From the NCBI RefSeq assembly GCF_008014695.1, contig NZ_VOXE01000004.1:248001-312000 (forward strand): a stretch of DNA of 64,000 bases, read 5' to 3'. Origin of the DNA: Chryseobacterium sp. GTDB lineage: Bacteria; Bacteroidota; Bacteroidia; Flavobacteriales; Weeksellaceae. The position numbers and the translations under genes are program-made. The notes under the pieces were generated by a model, which searched no databases, was not told the DNA's origin, and saw nothing but the letters and a program-made list of their open reading frames with translations. The stretch's first letter is position 1. Each line of letters starts with the position of its first letter. Shown here in pieces: positions 37,231-46,201 of the stretch.

Positions 37231-37363
37231 GGAAATTGCCGGAAGTTAAAATACTGAAGATTGGCACTGCGAAAGAAAATTCCCAAACAGGTTTTAAAGC
37301 AATAATTCAGGACCCTCAGAATTTTTATGGTACATTTTTTTCTATACCCTTAAAAAACAAAGG

Positions 37364-39025
37364 ATGTCACTCGAACAGATCACTACTTACACCAAATTTT
37401 TCAGCTTTATTTTAAAATATTACAACAGTGATGTCGTAAAATCCACGGCGGGTTCTCCACTGAATGATGATGATGAAAATGAACTCGAATTCAGTCATAA
37501 ACCGGAGGAACTTGTAGAAGATCTGAAGAAAATGGGACCAACTTATGTAAAATTGGGGCAGTTACTTTCCACAAGACCCGATTTGCTGCCGGATCATTAT
37601 CTGAATGCACTCGCCAATCTTCAGGATGACGTCGAAACCATTTCATATGAAGAAGTTGAAAAAATATTTGAAGAAGAAATCGGGGTAAAAATCAAAAAAG
37701 CTTTTGTTGATTTTGATCAGGTGCCGTTAGCCAGTGCATCTATCGGTCAGGTTCATAAAGCTTTACTCCATTCCGGACGTGTCGTTGCTGTGAAAATCCA
37801 AAGACCGGGGATCCGGAAAAATTTCCTGGAAGATCTGGACACGCTGAAAAAAATGGCAGATCTAGCGGTTAACCATTCAAAGGCTGCGAAAAAATACGCA
37901 TTGGATCATGTGATTGAAGAACTTCGCTTCATCCTCCTTAACGAACTCGATTACAATAAAGAAGCACAGAACCTTCTCATTCTGAAAGAAAATCTGAAAA
38001 GTTATCAGCACCTGGTTATTCCGTCTCCTGTTGCCGAATATTCTTCCTCGAAAGTCCTGACGATGGATTTTATTGACGGAAAAAAAATAACCGCCCTTGG
38101 GAATCTTAAAAAAATTGAAACCGACTTTAATCCGGTAATCGATGATTTGGTGGAAGCCTATCTGAAACAGATCATCGTTGACGGCTTTGCCCACGCAGAT
38201 CCGCATCCGGGAAATATTCACCTCACTTCTGATGATAAGATTGCCTTGATGGATCTGGGAATGGTCGCAAAATTCAGCCCGAAACTTCAGGAAAAAATCA
38301 TGATGCTCCTCGTCGGGATGAGTAAAAAAGACGGCGACGCCATTACAGATGCCCTGCTCGAAATCAGCGAATATGATTCCGCGAAAGCGAATCTGGAAAA
38401 CTTCAGAAAAAACATCAACAGACTCGTGATGGACAGCGTGAGTACAAATGCTGAAGACATGGAGACGGGCAGAATTCTGCTTCAGATGAACAGAATTGCA
38501 GCCGATGACGGCATCCAACTGGCCGTGGAACTCAATATTCTGGGAAAAATTCTTCTGAATCTGGATCAGATCGTCGCAGTTCTAACGCCGAAATACGATC
38601 TTCAGAAAGCCATCCGGAAGTTTATGGAAAAGATGGTGAACGAAAAGATGAAGAAAGAACTGAAGCCCGAAAATCTGTACGGATTTCTGCTCGACAATAA
38701 AAAACTGATCGAAAATCTTCCCGGACGACTCAACAAAATCACCGAAAACCTGGCCAATAATGACCTGGAAATCAAGATCAATGCGATTGATGAAGAAAGG
38801 CTGACCGACGGTTTCCAAAAAGTGGCAAACAGAATCACTTCCGGACTCATCATTGCCGCGATGATTATTGGTGCGGCGCTGCTCATGAGAATTCCTTCCT
38901 CCTACTCCATTATGGGCTACGGCATTTTGCCTTTTATCTTTTTTATGATTGCAATAGGCCTCGGACTTTTTCTGGTATACAACATTATGTTCCGGGACGA
39001 AAGTTTTAAAAAACACAAAAACTGA
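37364..39025 (+). CDS. ABC1/UbiB-family atypical kinase
   Basis: A 553-residue membrane-associated protein. ABC1 hallmarks are seen in order: KMGPTYVKLGQLLSTRPDLLP (residues 56-77, the KxGQ motif), an Ala-rich loop PLASASIGQVHKA replacing the P-loop, VAVKIQRPGI with the ATP lysine, HADPHPGNIHL as catalytic loop, and LMDLGM as the DFG equivalent. Two membrane helices close the protein (about 500-518 and 525-545). UbiB relatives support isoprenoid-quinone synthesis through ATPase activity; flavobacteria make menaquinone, so the client pathway here is open. It is a single gene with its own terminator. Confidence 0.88.
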   Translation: MSLEQITTYTKFFSFILKYYNSDVVKSTAGSPLNDDDENELEFSHKPEELVEDLKKMGPTYVKLGQLLSTRPDLLPDHYLNALANLQDDVETISYEEVEKIFEEEIGVKIKKAFVDFDQVPLASASIGQVHKALLHSGRVVAVKIQRPGIRKNFLEDLDTLKKMADLAVNHSKAAKKYALDHVIEELRFILLNELDYNKEAQNLLILKENLKSYQHLVIPSPVAEYSSSKVLTMDFIDGKKITALGNLKKIETDFNPVIDDLVEAYLKQIIVDGFAHADPHPGNIHLTSDDKIALMDLGMVAKFSPKLQEKIMMLLVGMSKKDGDAITDALLEISEYDSAKANLENFRKNINRLVMDSVSTNAEDMETGRILLQMNRIAADDGIQLAVELNILGKILLNLDQIVAVLTPKYDLQKAIRKFMEKMVNEKMKKELKPENLYGFLLDNKKLIENLPGRLNKITENLANNDLEIKINAIDEERLTDGFQKVANRITSGLIIAAMIIGAALLMRIPSSYSIMGYGILPFIFFMIAIGLGLFLVYNIMFRDESFKKHKN

Positions 39026-39062
39026 TGGACTGAACGTTTATCATCAATAATTTTTGAAAAAT

Positions 39063-39093
39063 AAGTTATCCGGTCTTCGGGTAACTTTTTTTT
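39063..39093 (+). terminator. terminator of the ABC1 kinase gene
   Basis: AAGTTATCCG and CGGGTAACTT pair over 10 bp (one T-G) around a 5-nt loop, followed by eight T. Confidence 0.85.
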
Positions 39094-39113
39094 ATTCCGA
39101 AGTTTTTAATGAT

Positions 39114-39121
39114 TAATTTTG
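39114..39121 (+). promoter_or_regulatory. -7 element of the HipA-like/DUF3037 pair
   Basis: TAATTTTG matches TAnnTTTG and ends 5 nt before the ATG at 39127. An upstream ATG at 39109 would lie within or before the promoter, so 39127 is the better start. Confidence 0.55.
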
Positions 39122-39126
39122 TAACC

Positions 39127-39906
39127 ATGCAGGATTTATCTTTACGAACGGTTACGGTCATGCGCTACATTCTGCCTTTGCGCGAAGGCGGTTCACTTCC
39201 GGCGCTGGCTGAAGCAGATGACGATTTCAAATACGCCCTCAAATTCCGCGGTGGCGGTCACGGCGTTAAGATGCTGATTTCTGAACTTTTAGGCGGAAAA
39301 ATCGCTGAAGTTTTGGGATTGAGGATTCCAGAACTTGTTTTCGCGAATCTGGATGTGGATTTCGGAAGAACGGAAGGCGATGAAGAAATCCAGGATCTTC
39401 TGAAGTTTTCGGAAGGACTTAATCTGGCGCTGCATTTCCTTTCTGGAGCGATTGCGTATGATTCTTCAGTAAAAGTAGATCCGCTGCTGGCTTCCAAAAT
39501 TGTCTGGCTCGACGCTTTCATCACGAACATCGACCGGACTTTTAAGAACACGAATCTGCTGATGTGGCATAAGGAACTATGGGTCATCGATAACGGTGCC
39601 TCCTTTTATTTCCATCATTCGTGGATGAATTTCGAAAAACATGCCTTAAGTCCTTTTGCTTATGTAAAAGACCATGTTCTGCTCTCGCAGGCCACCATGC
39701 TTGATGAAGCGGATGCTTTCGCCAAAACGGTTCTCAATGATGAGATTCTGCGCGGAATCGTGAACCTAATACCTTTGGAATGGTTGAACTGGAATGATAC
39801 GGACGATTCTCCGGAAGAAATCAGGGAAGTTTATTTCAATTTCCTGAAAACCCGGCTCGAAAATTCCCATAACTTTGTAAATGAAGCTAAAAATGCAAGA
39901 GGTTAA
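39127..39906 (+). CDS. HipA-like kinase domain protein
   Basis: A 259-residue compact HipA-fold protein. Kinase-type residues are present: Gly-rich RGGGHGVK (41-48) near ALKF (Lys39), catalytic loop FITNIDRTFKNTNLL with Asp136 and Asn141, and metal-binding IDNGAS with Asp155. It lacks the N-terminal subdomain of classical HipA and has no HipB gene beside it. Instead its end overlaps the DUF3037 gene by 14 nt, a pairing that recurs in Bacteroidetes genomes. Its target is unknown. A kinase controlled by, or acting with, the DUF3037 protein is an inference. Confidence 0.75.
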   Translation: MQDLSLRTVTVMRYILPLREGGSLPALAEADDDFKYALKFRGGGHGVKMLISELLGGKIAEVLGLRIPELVFANLDVDFGRTEGDEEIQDLLKFSEGLNLALHFLSGAIAYDSSVKVDPLLASKIVWLDAFITNIDRTFKNTNLLMWHKELWVIDNGASFYFHHSWMNFEKHALSPFAYVKDHVLLSQATMLDEADAFAKTVLNDEILRGIVNLIPLEWLNWNDTDDSPEEIREVYFNFLKTRLENSHNFVNEAKNARG

Positions 39907-40276
39907 AATTTACGAATACGCCGTCATCAGGCTGGTTCCAAAGGTGGAACGGGAAGAGTTCTTTAACATCGGTCTCGTCATGTTTTCAAAAAAAGAAAAA
40001 TACATCCGGGTGGAATTTCATCTGTGTCCGCATAAGTTTCAGCTCATGCATTCTGAAATGGATTTTGAAGATATTCTGCAGAATCTTGAAAATTTCCGGC
40101 ACGTTACCAACGGCGAGAAAGCCGGCGGTGAAATTGCCGCACTCGATATTCCTGAAAGGTTCCGCTGGTTAACGGCAGTCCGGAGTTCTGTGATACAGAC
40201 TTCGCGCCCGCATCCGGGAAAAACTAAGGATCTAGACACCACTTTTGAGAGGTTGTTTGAGGAATTGGTAAAATAA
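39893..40276 (+). CDS. DUF3037 protein
   Basis: A 127-residue soluble protein. The N-terminus YEYAVIRLVPKVEREEFFNIGLVMF is the DUF3037 hallmark (residues 6-30), with FERLFEELV at the end. An in-frame ATG at 39881 is also possible. The reading frame overlaps the HipA-like gene, so expression is coupled. The function of the family is not known. The constant pairing with HipA-like kinases suggests a partner, substrate or antidote. Confidence 0.8.
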   Translation: MQEVKIYEYAVIRLVPKVEREEFFNIGLVMFSKKEKYIRVEFHLCPHKFQLMHSEMDFEDILQNLENFRHVTNGEKAGGEIAALDIPERFRWLTAVRSSVIQTSRPHPGKTKDLDTTFERLFEELVK

Positions 40277-40317
40277 GGGAAAAACCAAATACAGAAATGA
40301 ATAAACAATGCTGCGAT

Positions 40318-40422
40318 ACCATTTCTGCAACCCGTTTTGTCATTTCTTCAAGTTGCCGGACCATTTCTACAAGTTGCCGGATCATTTCTGCGCGTTGCCA
40401 GACCATTTCCTCACGTTTGGTG
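40318..40422 (-). repeat. five degenerate 21-bp tandem repeats (heptad coding)
   Basis: Units begin at 40318, 40339, 40360, 40381 and 40402 with core accatttctncaagttgccgg. Units 2-4 are the closest. On the minus strand each unit gives seven residues like EMVRQLE, a coiled-coil heptad. The open frame (about 40224-40490) has no start codon with a binding site and runs antisense into the DUF3037 gene, so it is probably a relic rather than a gene. Confidence 0.7.
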
Positions 40423-40444
40423 ATTTCAAAAGGAAGTTGGATCG

Positions 40445-40525
40445 TTAAATCTTCGTCAGTTTTGCAAACTTGTAAACCGGATCTTTTTCGCCTTCGTTCA
40501 GAATTTCACTGAAGTTTTTATTCAT
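40445..40525 (-). pseudogene. duplicated 3' end of uvrD (26-codon fragment)
   Basis: The minus-strand ORF starts MNKNFSEILNEGEKDP and ends KFAKLTKI before TAA. The real uvrD (43737-46064) ends GEKNLILKFAKLTKI at the same stop. By eye about four of five bases match over roughly 65 nt (40445-40510 against 43737-43803). It is a partial duplicate or recombination scar, not a working gene. Confidence 0.65.
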
Positions 40526-40557
40526 AATTTTTTAAAGTTCTGTTCATCTTTCTTCGG

Positions 40558-40595
40558 CTTTTTAATTAGATTTTTGCAACGATCTAATTAAAAAG
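40558..40595. promoter_or_regulatory. 14-bp perfect inverted repeat upstream of the choice-of-anchor I gene
   Basis: CTTTTTAATTAGAT and ATCTAATTAAAAAG are perfect complements around a 10-nt loop, ending 7 nt before the ATG at 40603. No terminal T-run fits a terminator on the plus strand, and it lies in the leader, so an operator or an mRNA hairpin controlling translation is likely. Confidence 0.6.
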
Positions 40596-40602
40596 TATCA
40601 TC

Positions 40603-43600
40603 ATGAAAAAACTTTACACGCTGAAAATCTTTGCACTTTTGTTTGTGATTGGTTTTCATCCGTCTGCTTTTGCACAGACCCTTGTCCATTACTGGAATTT
40701 TAATAACAGTTCCAGTGTTGCTGCCATTACCACTCCAAATGTCGCATTGGTAACCGGAGCCGCGTTGGAAGCGCTGCCGGGCGGAACCAGTTTAATAGAT
40801 AATGCAGGCGGCACGGGACAGAATTTTAATGTCGATAATCTGAATGCCAGAAACGGTGATGTTTCGGGAACCCATTTACGGTTCAATAATCCAATTGGCG
40901 GAGCATTGCTTTATCACCTTCCCACAACCGGATACCAAAATGTCGTGGTGAAATTCTCAACCAGAAGATCAGGTTCTGGAGCGGGAACTCAAACCTGGTT
41001 CTACTCTACAGACGGAACCTCATTTACGATGTTTACCACCATCAATCCCGTGGACGGAAATCCAACCTTACAGACTTTGGATTTTTCAGCTATCGCCAAT
41101 GTTTCCAACAATGCTAATTTTAAACTTAAAGTTGAATTTTCAGCCGGTCCGGGCGGAACTGTTGGAAATAACCGTTTCGATAATTTTACTTTGGATGGTA
41201 CTCCATCCGGAGGACCCGATGTTACTCCTCCAAATGTGACCTACAATCCGGCGAATAATGCTACTGCCATTGCGACCAACATCAATCCCAAAATTTCTTT
41301 CAACGAAAACGTACGGTTAATCGATAATTCTGCCATTACCAATGCCAATGCGCAAAATGTTGTGGAACTGCGCTTGGGGAATTCCACAGGAACTCCGGTG
41401 GCTTTTACAACTGCCTTTTCAAATAATGAAATAACACTTATACCGGCTTCAAATCTGAACGTGAACCAAACGTACTTCGTGGCGCTAAAACCGGATACGG
41501 TTGAAGATTTGAGTGACAACGCAGTTACAGCAAATACTTCGAGTATCTTTACAACAGCTGCTACTTCTGTTTCTTTTTCGACTAACATCATTAAAGTAAA
41601 CGAAAATGCCGGGACTGTTAATCTTGTTTTAAACATCAGTTCACCATCAGCAGGATCTGTAGATTTAGTGGTTAAGCCAGCACCTTTCAGTACAACAGGT
41701 ACAGCCGATTTTACTTTGGCTACGCAAACGATCAATATCACCCCGTCTAGCCCATCAACTTACAATATTACGATTCCGATCACTGATGATAATCTAGCAG
41801 AACAGCAGGCAGAATATTTTGTCTTGAGTCTGGAAAATGCAGTGGGAGCAACGGTGTCAGGAAACCCACTTTCAACTGTATATATTGTTGACAACGAAAC
41901 AACCGCCCCAATTCCGTCTCACCAGATTTCTCTAAATTATATTGGGAGTTTCGATCCTTCCGGAACCAGCACGAGCACGACAGAAATTGTAGTTCACGAC
42001 CCTATCTCGAAAAAATTATTCACTACCAGTGCAATCGCCGGGGTTTTAGATATCATCGATTTCACCAATCCTTCGGCTCCTTCAGTGCTTAACACCATCA
42101 ATATGAATACGTATGGCGGCGTAACCAGTGTTGCAGTGAAAAACGGCATCGTAGCTGTAGCATCGCCGAATGCTGTTCCTCAAAATAACGGTTCTGTGGT
42201 ATTTTTCAATACCAACGGTGTATTTCTGAAGCAGGTTACCGTAGGTGCTTTACCAGATATGATCACTTTTACACCCGACGGAACTAAGGTTCTTACTGCC
42301 AATGAAGGGGAGCCGAACGCCGATTATTCTGTTGATCCTGAAGGCTCTGTAAGTATTATTGATATTTCCGGCGGTATTGCATCTCTTACTCAGTCAAATG
42401 TAAGTACCCTGCTGTTTACCCCGTTCAATGCACAGGAAACTTCATTAGTTTCTTCAGGAATCAGGAAACTTAAAGCATCAAGCACCCTGTCGCAGGATCT
42501 TGAACCCGAATATATTGCATTGAGTGCCGACAGCCAGAAAGCATTTGTGACCATCCAGGAAAATAACGCTGTTGCAGAAATAAATCTGAACACCAATACC
42601 ATTACAGCACTTTGGGCTTTGGGAAAAAAAGACATGAGTATTCCCGGAAACGGCTTCGACAGTTCTGACAATAACGGTGAAATCCTCATTGCCAACTGGC
42701 CGGTGAAATCGTTTTATATTCCTGATGGGATTGCCACGTGCAAAGTTGGCGGAACAAATTATATTGTTACCGCAAACGAAGGGGATGAAAAAGAATTTAC
42801 CAATCTGAATGAAAGAACAACAGTGGGCGCTGGTAGCTATGTTCTGGATCCGGCTATTTTCCCCCAAAGTGCAGTATTGAAAGAATCACACAATCTGGGA
42901 AGATTCAGAGTGACCAACCTCAACGGAAATTCTGATGCAGATGCTGAATTTGAAGAAATAAACTCAGTAGGAGCCCGGTCCTTCTCCATTTTTAATGCAG
43001 ACACCAAACAGCTTGTTTTCGACAGTGGTGATGCCTTTGAAAGATATACTGCACAGAACTTTGCCTCCATTTTCAATTCAGATCACGAGAGCAACGCTCC
43101 GAAAACCCGCAGCCGCTCGAAAGGTCCGGAACCGGAAGGCGTAACACTGGCCACGATTGCAGGTGAAACTTTTGCATTTATCTCACTGGAAAGAATCGGT
43201 GGCGTAATGGTTTATAATGTTACCAATCCGAACTCTCCCGTATTCGCCGACTACAAAAATACCAGAACAACTTCCTCTTACGGCGGGGACAATGGAGCCG
43301 AAGGAATCACTTATATTCCGAAAACGGAAAGCGCAACCGGAAAGGGTTACATTATTATAGCCAACGAAATAAGCGGTACCTTAACCATTTATGAAATAAA
43401 TGACGCCACCCTTTCGCTGGAATCCACTATAAAAGTGCCGGAAACACTCACTGTTTTTCCAAATCCTGCACCTAAAGGAACCGTTTATTTCAATCGGGCA
43501 GCTACCATTGAGGTTTTTGACATGAGCGGCAAATTGATCCACAGCGCGAAAAAAGCAAAAACCATTGATACCTCTACATTTGTCAGCGGCGTTTATCTGG

Positions 43601-43644
43601 TAAAAACGGATGAAGGAATTGTGAAAAGGATTATTGTAAAATAA
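40603..43644 (+). CDS. choice-of-anchor I family T9SS cargo protein
   Basis: A 1013-residue secreted protein. Signal peptide ends SAFAQ at about 25. Order of parts: a jelly-roll-like domain (25-200), an Ig-like domain starting DVTPPNVTYNP (near 207-310), a Calx-beta-like domain (315-430, FSTNIIKVNENAGTVNLVL), then the choice-of-anchor I beta-propeller region (440-930, with LTANEGEPNADYSVDPEGSVS and TANEGDEKEFT), and a type A T9SS sorting domain (TVFPNPAPKGTVYF to the end). The anchor-I domain resembles alkaline-phosphatase-like propellers; the catalytic role is unproven. It is secreted by the Por system and probably surface bound. Confidence 0.87.
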   Translation: MKKLYTLKIFALLFVIGFHPSAFAQTLVHYWNFNNSSSVAAITTPNVALVTGAALEALPGGTSLIDNAGGTGQNFNVDNLNARNGDVSGTHLRFNNPIGGALLYHLPTTGYQNVVVKFSTRRSGSGAGTQTWFYSTDGTSFTMFTTINPVDGNPTLQTLDFSAIANVSNNANFKLKVEFSAGPGGTVGNNRFDNFTLDGTPSGGPDVTPPNVTYNPANNATAIATNINPKISFNENVRLIDNSAITNANAQNVVELRLGNSTGTPVAFTTAFSNNEITLIPASNLNVNQTYFVALKPDTVEDLSDNAVTANTSSIFTTAATSVSFSTNIIKVNENAGTVNLVLNISSPSAGSVDLVVKPAPFSTTGTADFTLATQTINITPSSPSTYNITIPITDDNLAEQQAEYFVLSLENAVGATVSGNPLSTVYIVDNETTAPIPSHQISLNYIGSFDPSGTSTSTTEIVVHDPISKKLFTTSAIAGVLDIIDFTNPSAPSVLNTINMNTYGGVTSVAVKNGIVAVASPNAVPQNNGSVVFFNTNGVFLKQVTVGALPDMITFTPDGTKVLTANEGEPNADYSVDPEGSVSIIDISGGIASLTQSNVSTLLFTPFNAQETSLVSSGIRKLKASSTLSQDLEPEYIALSADSQKAFVTIQENNAVAEINLNTNTITALWALGKKDMSIPGNGFDSSDNNGEILIANWPVKSFYIPDGIATCKVGGTNYIVTANEGDEKEFTNLNERTTVGAGSYVLDPAIFPQSAVLKESHNLGRFRVTNLNGNSDADAEFEEINSVGARSFSIFNADTKQLVFDSGDAFERYTAQNFASIFNSDHESNAPKTRSRSKGPEPEGVTLATIAGETFAFISLERIGGVMVYNVTNPNSPVFADYKNTRTTSSYGGDNGAEGITYIPKTESATGKGYIIIANEISGTLTIYEINDATLSLESTIKVPETLTVFPNPAPKGTVYFNRAATIEVFDMSGKLIHSAKKAKTIDTSTFVSGVYLVKTDEGIVKRIIVK

Positions 43645-43661
43645 AGTTAATTTATTAAATG

Positions 43662-43692
43662 AAAAAGGATTCCTAAATTGGAATCCTTTTTT
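43662..43692. terminator. bidirectional terminator
   Basis: AAAAAGGATTCC and GGAATCCTTTTT pair over 12 bp around a 6-nt loop, with T-runs on both strands, between the convergent T9SS gene and uvrD. Confidence 0.88.
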
Positions 43693-43736
43693 GTTGATTT
43701 ATCTTTAAATTTCATTCTTTCCGCACGTGAGTAGAT

Positions 43737-46064
43737 TTAAATTTTCGTCAGCTTCGCAAACTTCAGAATCAGATTTTTTTCCCCTTCGTGCTGGAATTTC
43801 ACTTTTGCTTTAATATTCTGCGGATCGGTTCCGTCCAGGAAGAGGACTTCGCCCACGCCAAAACGGTCGTGACGCACTTTATCGCCCACTTCAATATTTT
43901 CAGAGGAAACGCCGCTCGGATTGGTTATTTTTGCGGTGGCAACAGGTTTTAGATTCTGCGGAATTGGTAACGGTTCATTCCGCTGGATGCTTTTTTTATC
44001 TTCTTTCTTTTTGAAAAACCGCGGTTCTGCTGGTTCATCATCAAAAATACTCGATTTCAGTCCGGAATGGTTCACAAAACGGCTTTCGATGGCCGGATTG
44101 ATGAATTCCAGATGCGCTGCATCCATTTCACTTAAAAAGCGCGACGGTTCTGCATCCGTTATTTTTCCCCACTGAAATCTGGAGACGGCATACGTCAGAA
44201 ACGCCTGTTTTTCGGCTCTGGTTAAAGCCACATAAAAAAGCCGGCGTTCTTCTTCAAGTTCCTCACGGGTTGAAGAACTCATAAAGCTCGGGAAAAGGTT
44301 TTCTTCAAGACCCACCAAATGCACCACCGGAAATTCAAGTCCTTTGGATAAGTGAATCGTCATGAGCGAAACCTGGTCGCCGTTGTCTTTTTTGTCGTTC
44401 TGTGTATCTGCAGAAAGTGCAATATTCTCGAGAAAACTGGAAAGCGAAGGGTCGCCGTCTTCGAGCTGCTGCTGTTCTTCGATAAATCCCTGCATGGAAT
44501 TCATGAGTTCCTGTATGTTTTCGACACGTGAAATTCCTTCCGGGGTCTGATCGTCTTTCAGAAACTTGATGATGCCGCTGCGTTTGGCGACTTCCATGGC
44601 TACGTTGTAGGCATTTTCAGTTTTCAGCATCACCTGAAAAGCTTTGATCATGGCCCAGAAATCGGAAAGTTTCGTCAGAATGCCGTTATTCAGCCCGAGT
44701 TGCGGTGCATACATCCCCAGATTGCCCAAAACAGTGGTGATGGAAATATTCTGTTTATCAGCAAAAACGATCAGTTTATTCTGCGTGGTTTCTCCGATTC
44801 CGCGGACCGGATAATTGATGATTCTGGAAAGCGCTTCGCTGTCGTTTTCATTGATGAGCAGGCGCAGATAGGCGATCAGGTCCTTCACTTCCTTCCGCTG
44901 GTAAAATGAAAGTCCGCCAAACACACGATACGGAATATTTTTCCGTCTTAAGGCATCTTCAAAAGCCCTGGTCTGCGAGTTGGTACGGTACAGAATTGCA
45001 AAATCGGTAAATTTTCTCTGAGCAGAATTATGAAGTTCCCAGATATTGGAAGCCACAAAATTCGCTTCATCGGCATCGGAAAGTGAGCGGTACACTTTGA
45101 TCTTTTCGCCTTCTTCATTGTCGCTGAAGACATTTTTCTTGAACTGCTGAACGTTTTTGGAGATCACCACATTGGCTGCGTTCACGATATTCTGCGTAGA
45201 ACGGTAATTCTGCTCCAGCGAAACCGTCACTGCGTCGGGATAATCTTTCTTAAAATTTAAAATATTGTAAATATTCGCGCCACGGAATGAGTAAATCGAT
45301 TGTGCATCGTCGCCCACCACGCAGATATTCTCGAATTTTGAAGCCAAAGCTTTTACGATTAAATACTGCGAATGGTTCGTATCCTGATACTCATCCACCA
45401 AAATATAGCGGAAGCGGTCCTGATATTTCGCCAGAACTTCCGGAAACCGTGTGAGCAGTTCATTGGTCCTTAAAAGCAGGTCATCGAAATCCATCGCACC
45501 ATTTCGGTAGCACACATCCACATATTTCTGGTAAATCAAACCCATATGTTTCATGTTCGCGCGTTCATCATTTTCGATGAGCTCCGGGTTTCCGAAATAG
45601 GCTTTAACGGTAATCAGGTTGTTTTTGTAATTGGAAATCCGTGCCTGTACCTTTTTGGGTTTATAGAGATCGGCATCTATATTCAGTTCTTTCAGGACTT
45701 TTTTAATGACATTCAGGGAATCCTGGGAATCATAAATCGTAAAGTTGCTCGGAAAGCCGATATAATGCGCTTCGCTGCGCAGAATTCTTGCAAAAACCGA
45801 GTGAAAGGTTCCCATCCAAAGCGATCGGGCTTCACTTACGCCCACCACTTTTGCAATCCTTTCTTTCATCTCTTTCGCAGCTTTATTGGTGAAAGTAAGC
45901 GCCAGAATGTTGAAAGGATCAACGAGATTGGTGATTAAATGCGCAATACGCATGGTGAGCACACGCGTTTTTCCGGAACCGGCTCCGGCGAGCACCATTA
46001 AAGGTCCTTCCAGCGTGGTAACGGCTTCATACTGTGCTTCATTTAATCCTTTCAAATAATCCAT
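43737..46064 (-). CDS. uvrD: UvrD/PcrA-family DNA helicase
   Basis: A 775-residue superfamily 1A 3'-5' helicase for nucleotide excision repair and displacement of proteins from DNA. Walker A is LAGAGSGKT (Lys32), motif Ia is ALTFTNKAAKEM, Walker B is ILVDEYQDTN, then VVGDDAQSIYSFRGA, LEQNYRST, and LMTIHLSKGLEFPVV and YVALTRAEKQ. The C-terminus has the Tudor-like GDKVRHDRFGVGEVL ending KFAKLTKI. The start at 46064 (MDYLKGLNEAQ) gives the family N-terminus and sits behind a full promoter; the frame's upstream ATG at 46115 overlaps that promoter. Its last ~65 bp are repeated at 40.4 kb. Confidence 0.94.
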   Translation of the reverse strand: MDYLKGLNEAQYEAVTTLEGPLMVLAGAGSGKTRVLTMRIAHLITNLVDPFNILALTFTNKAAKEMKERIAKVVGVSEARSLWMGTFHSVFARILRSEAHYIGFPSNFTIYDSQDSLNVIKKVLKELNIDADLYKPKKVQARISNYKNNLITVKAYFGNPELIENDERANMKHMGLIYQKYVDVCYRNGAMDFDDLLLRTNELLTRFPEVLAKYQDRFRYILVDEYQDTNHSQYLIVKALASKFENICVVGDDAQSIYSFRGANIYNILNFKKDYPDAVTVSLEQNYRSTQNIVNAANVVISKNVQQFKKNVFSDNEEGEKIKVYRSLSDADEANFVASNIWELHNSAQRKFTDFAILYRTNSQTRAFEDALRRKNIPYRVFGGLSFYQRKEVKDLIAYLRLLINENDSEALSRIINYPVRGIGETTQNKLIVFADKQNISITTVLGNLGMYAPQLGLNNGILTKLSDFWAMIKAFQVMLKTENAYNVAMEVAKRSGIIKFLKDDQTPEGISRVENIQELMNSMQGFIEEQQQLEDGDPSLSSFLENIALSADTQNDKKDNGDQVSLMTIHLSKGLEFPVVHLVGLEENLFPSFMSSSTREELEEERRLFYVALTRAEKQAFLTYAVSRFQWGKITDAEPSRFLSEMDAAHLEFINPAIESRFVNHSGLKSSIFDDEPAEPRFFKKKEDKKSIQRNEPLPIPQNLKPVATAKITNPSGVSSENIEVGDKVRHDRFGVGEVLFLDGTDPQNIKAKVKFQHEGEKNLILKFAKLTKI

Positions 46065-46085
46065 CAGAGCAAAAATTTTGGGAAA

Positions 46086-46116
46086 CAAATTTAGTGAAAT
46101 ATATGCGGAAGTCAAA
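46086..46116 (-). promoter_or_regulatory. promoter of uvrD
   Basis: On the minus strand TTTG (46116-46113), a 19-nt spacer, then TAAATTTG (46093-46086), a full match to the Bacteroidetes -33/-7 consensus. The ATG at 46064 lies 21 nt downstream. Confidence 0.75.
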
Positions 46117-46149
46117 GGCGGTCTTCGTTTCAGGTCTTCCGGTTATAAA

Positions 46150-46176
46150 CAAAAATAAAGCTCCTGACGGAGCTTT
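46150..46176 (-). terminator. terminator of the cold-shock genes
   Basis: On the minus strand AAAGCTCC and GGAGCTTT pair around GTCA and run into ATTTTTGTTT. It lies about 25 nt after the small cold-shock gene. Confidence 0.75.
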
Positions 46177-46201
46177 ATAAGGTTGATATAAATGTGTTAG
46201 C

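Noticed and set aside
40318-40422. CRISPR-like array
   Set aside because: 21-bp units are contiguous without spacers and degenerate, so it is a tandem repeat and not CRISPR.
40297-40512. 71-codon Ser/Cys-rich plus-strand ORF
   Set aside because: It is the complement of the heptad repeat and uvrD fragment; low complexity and no start context.
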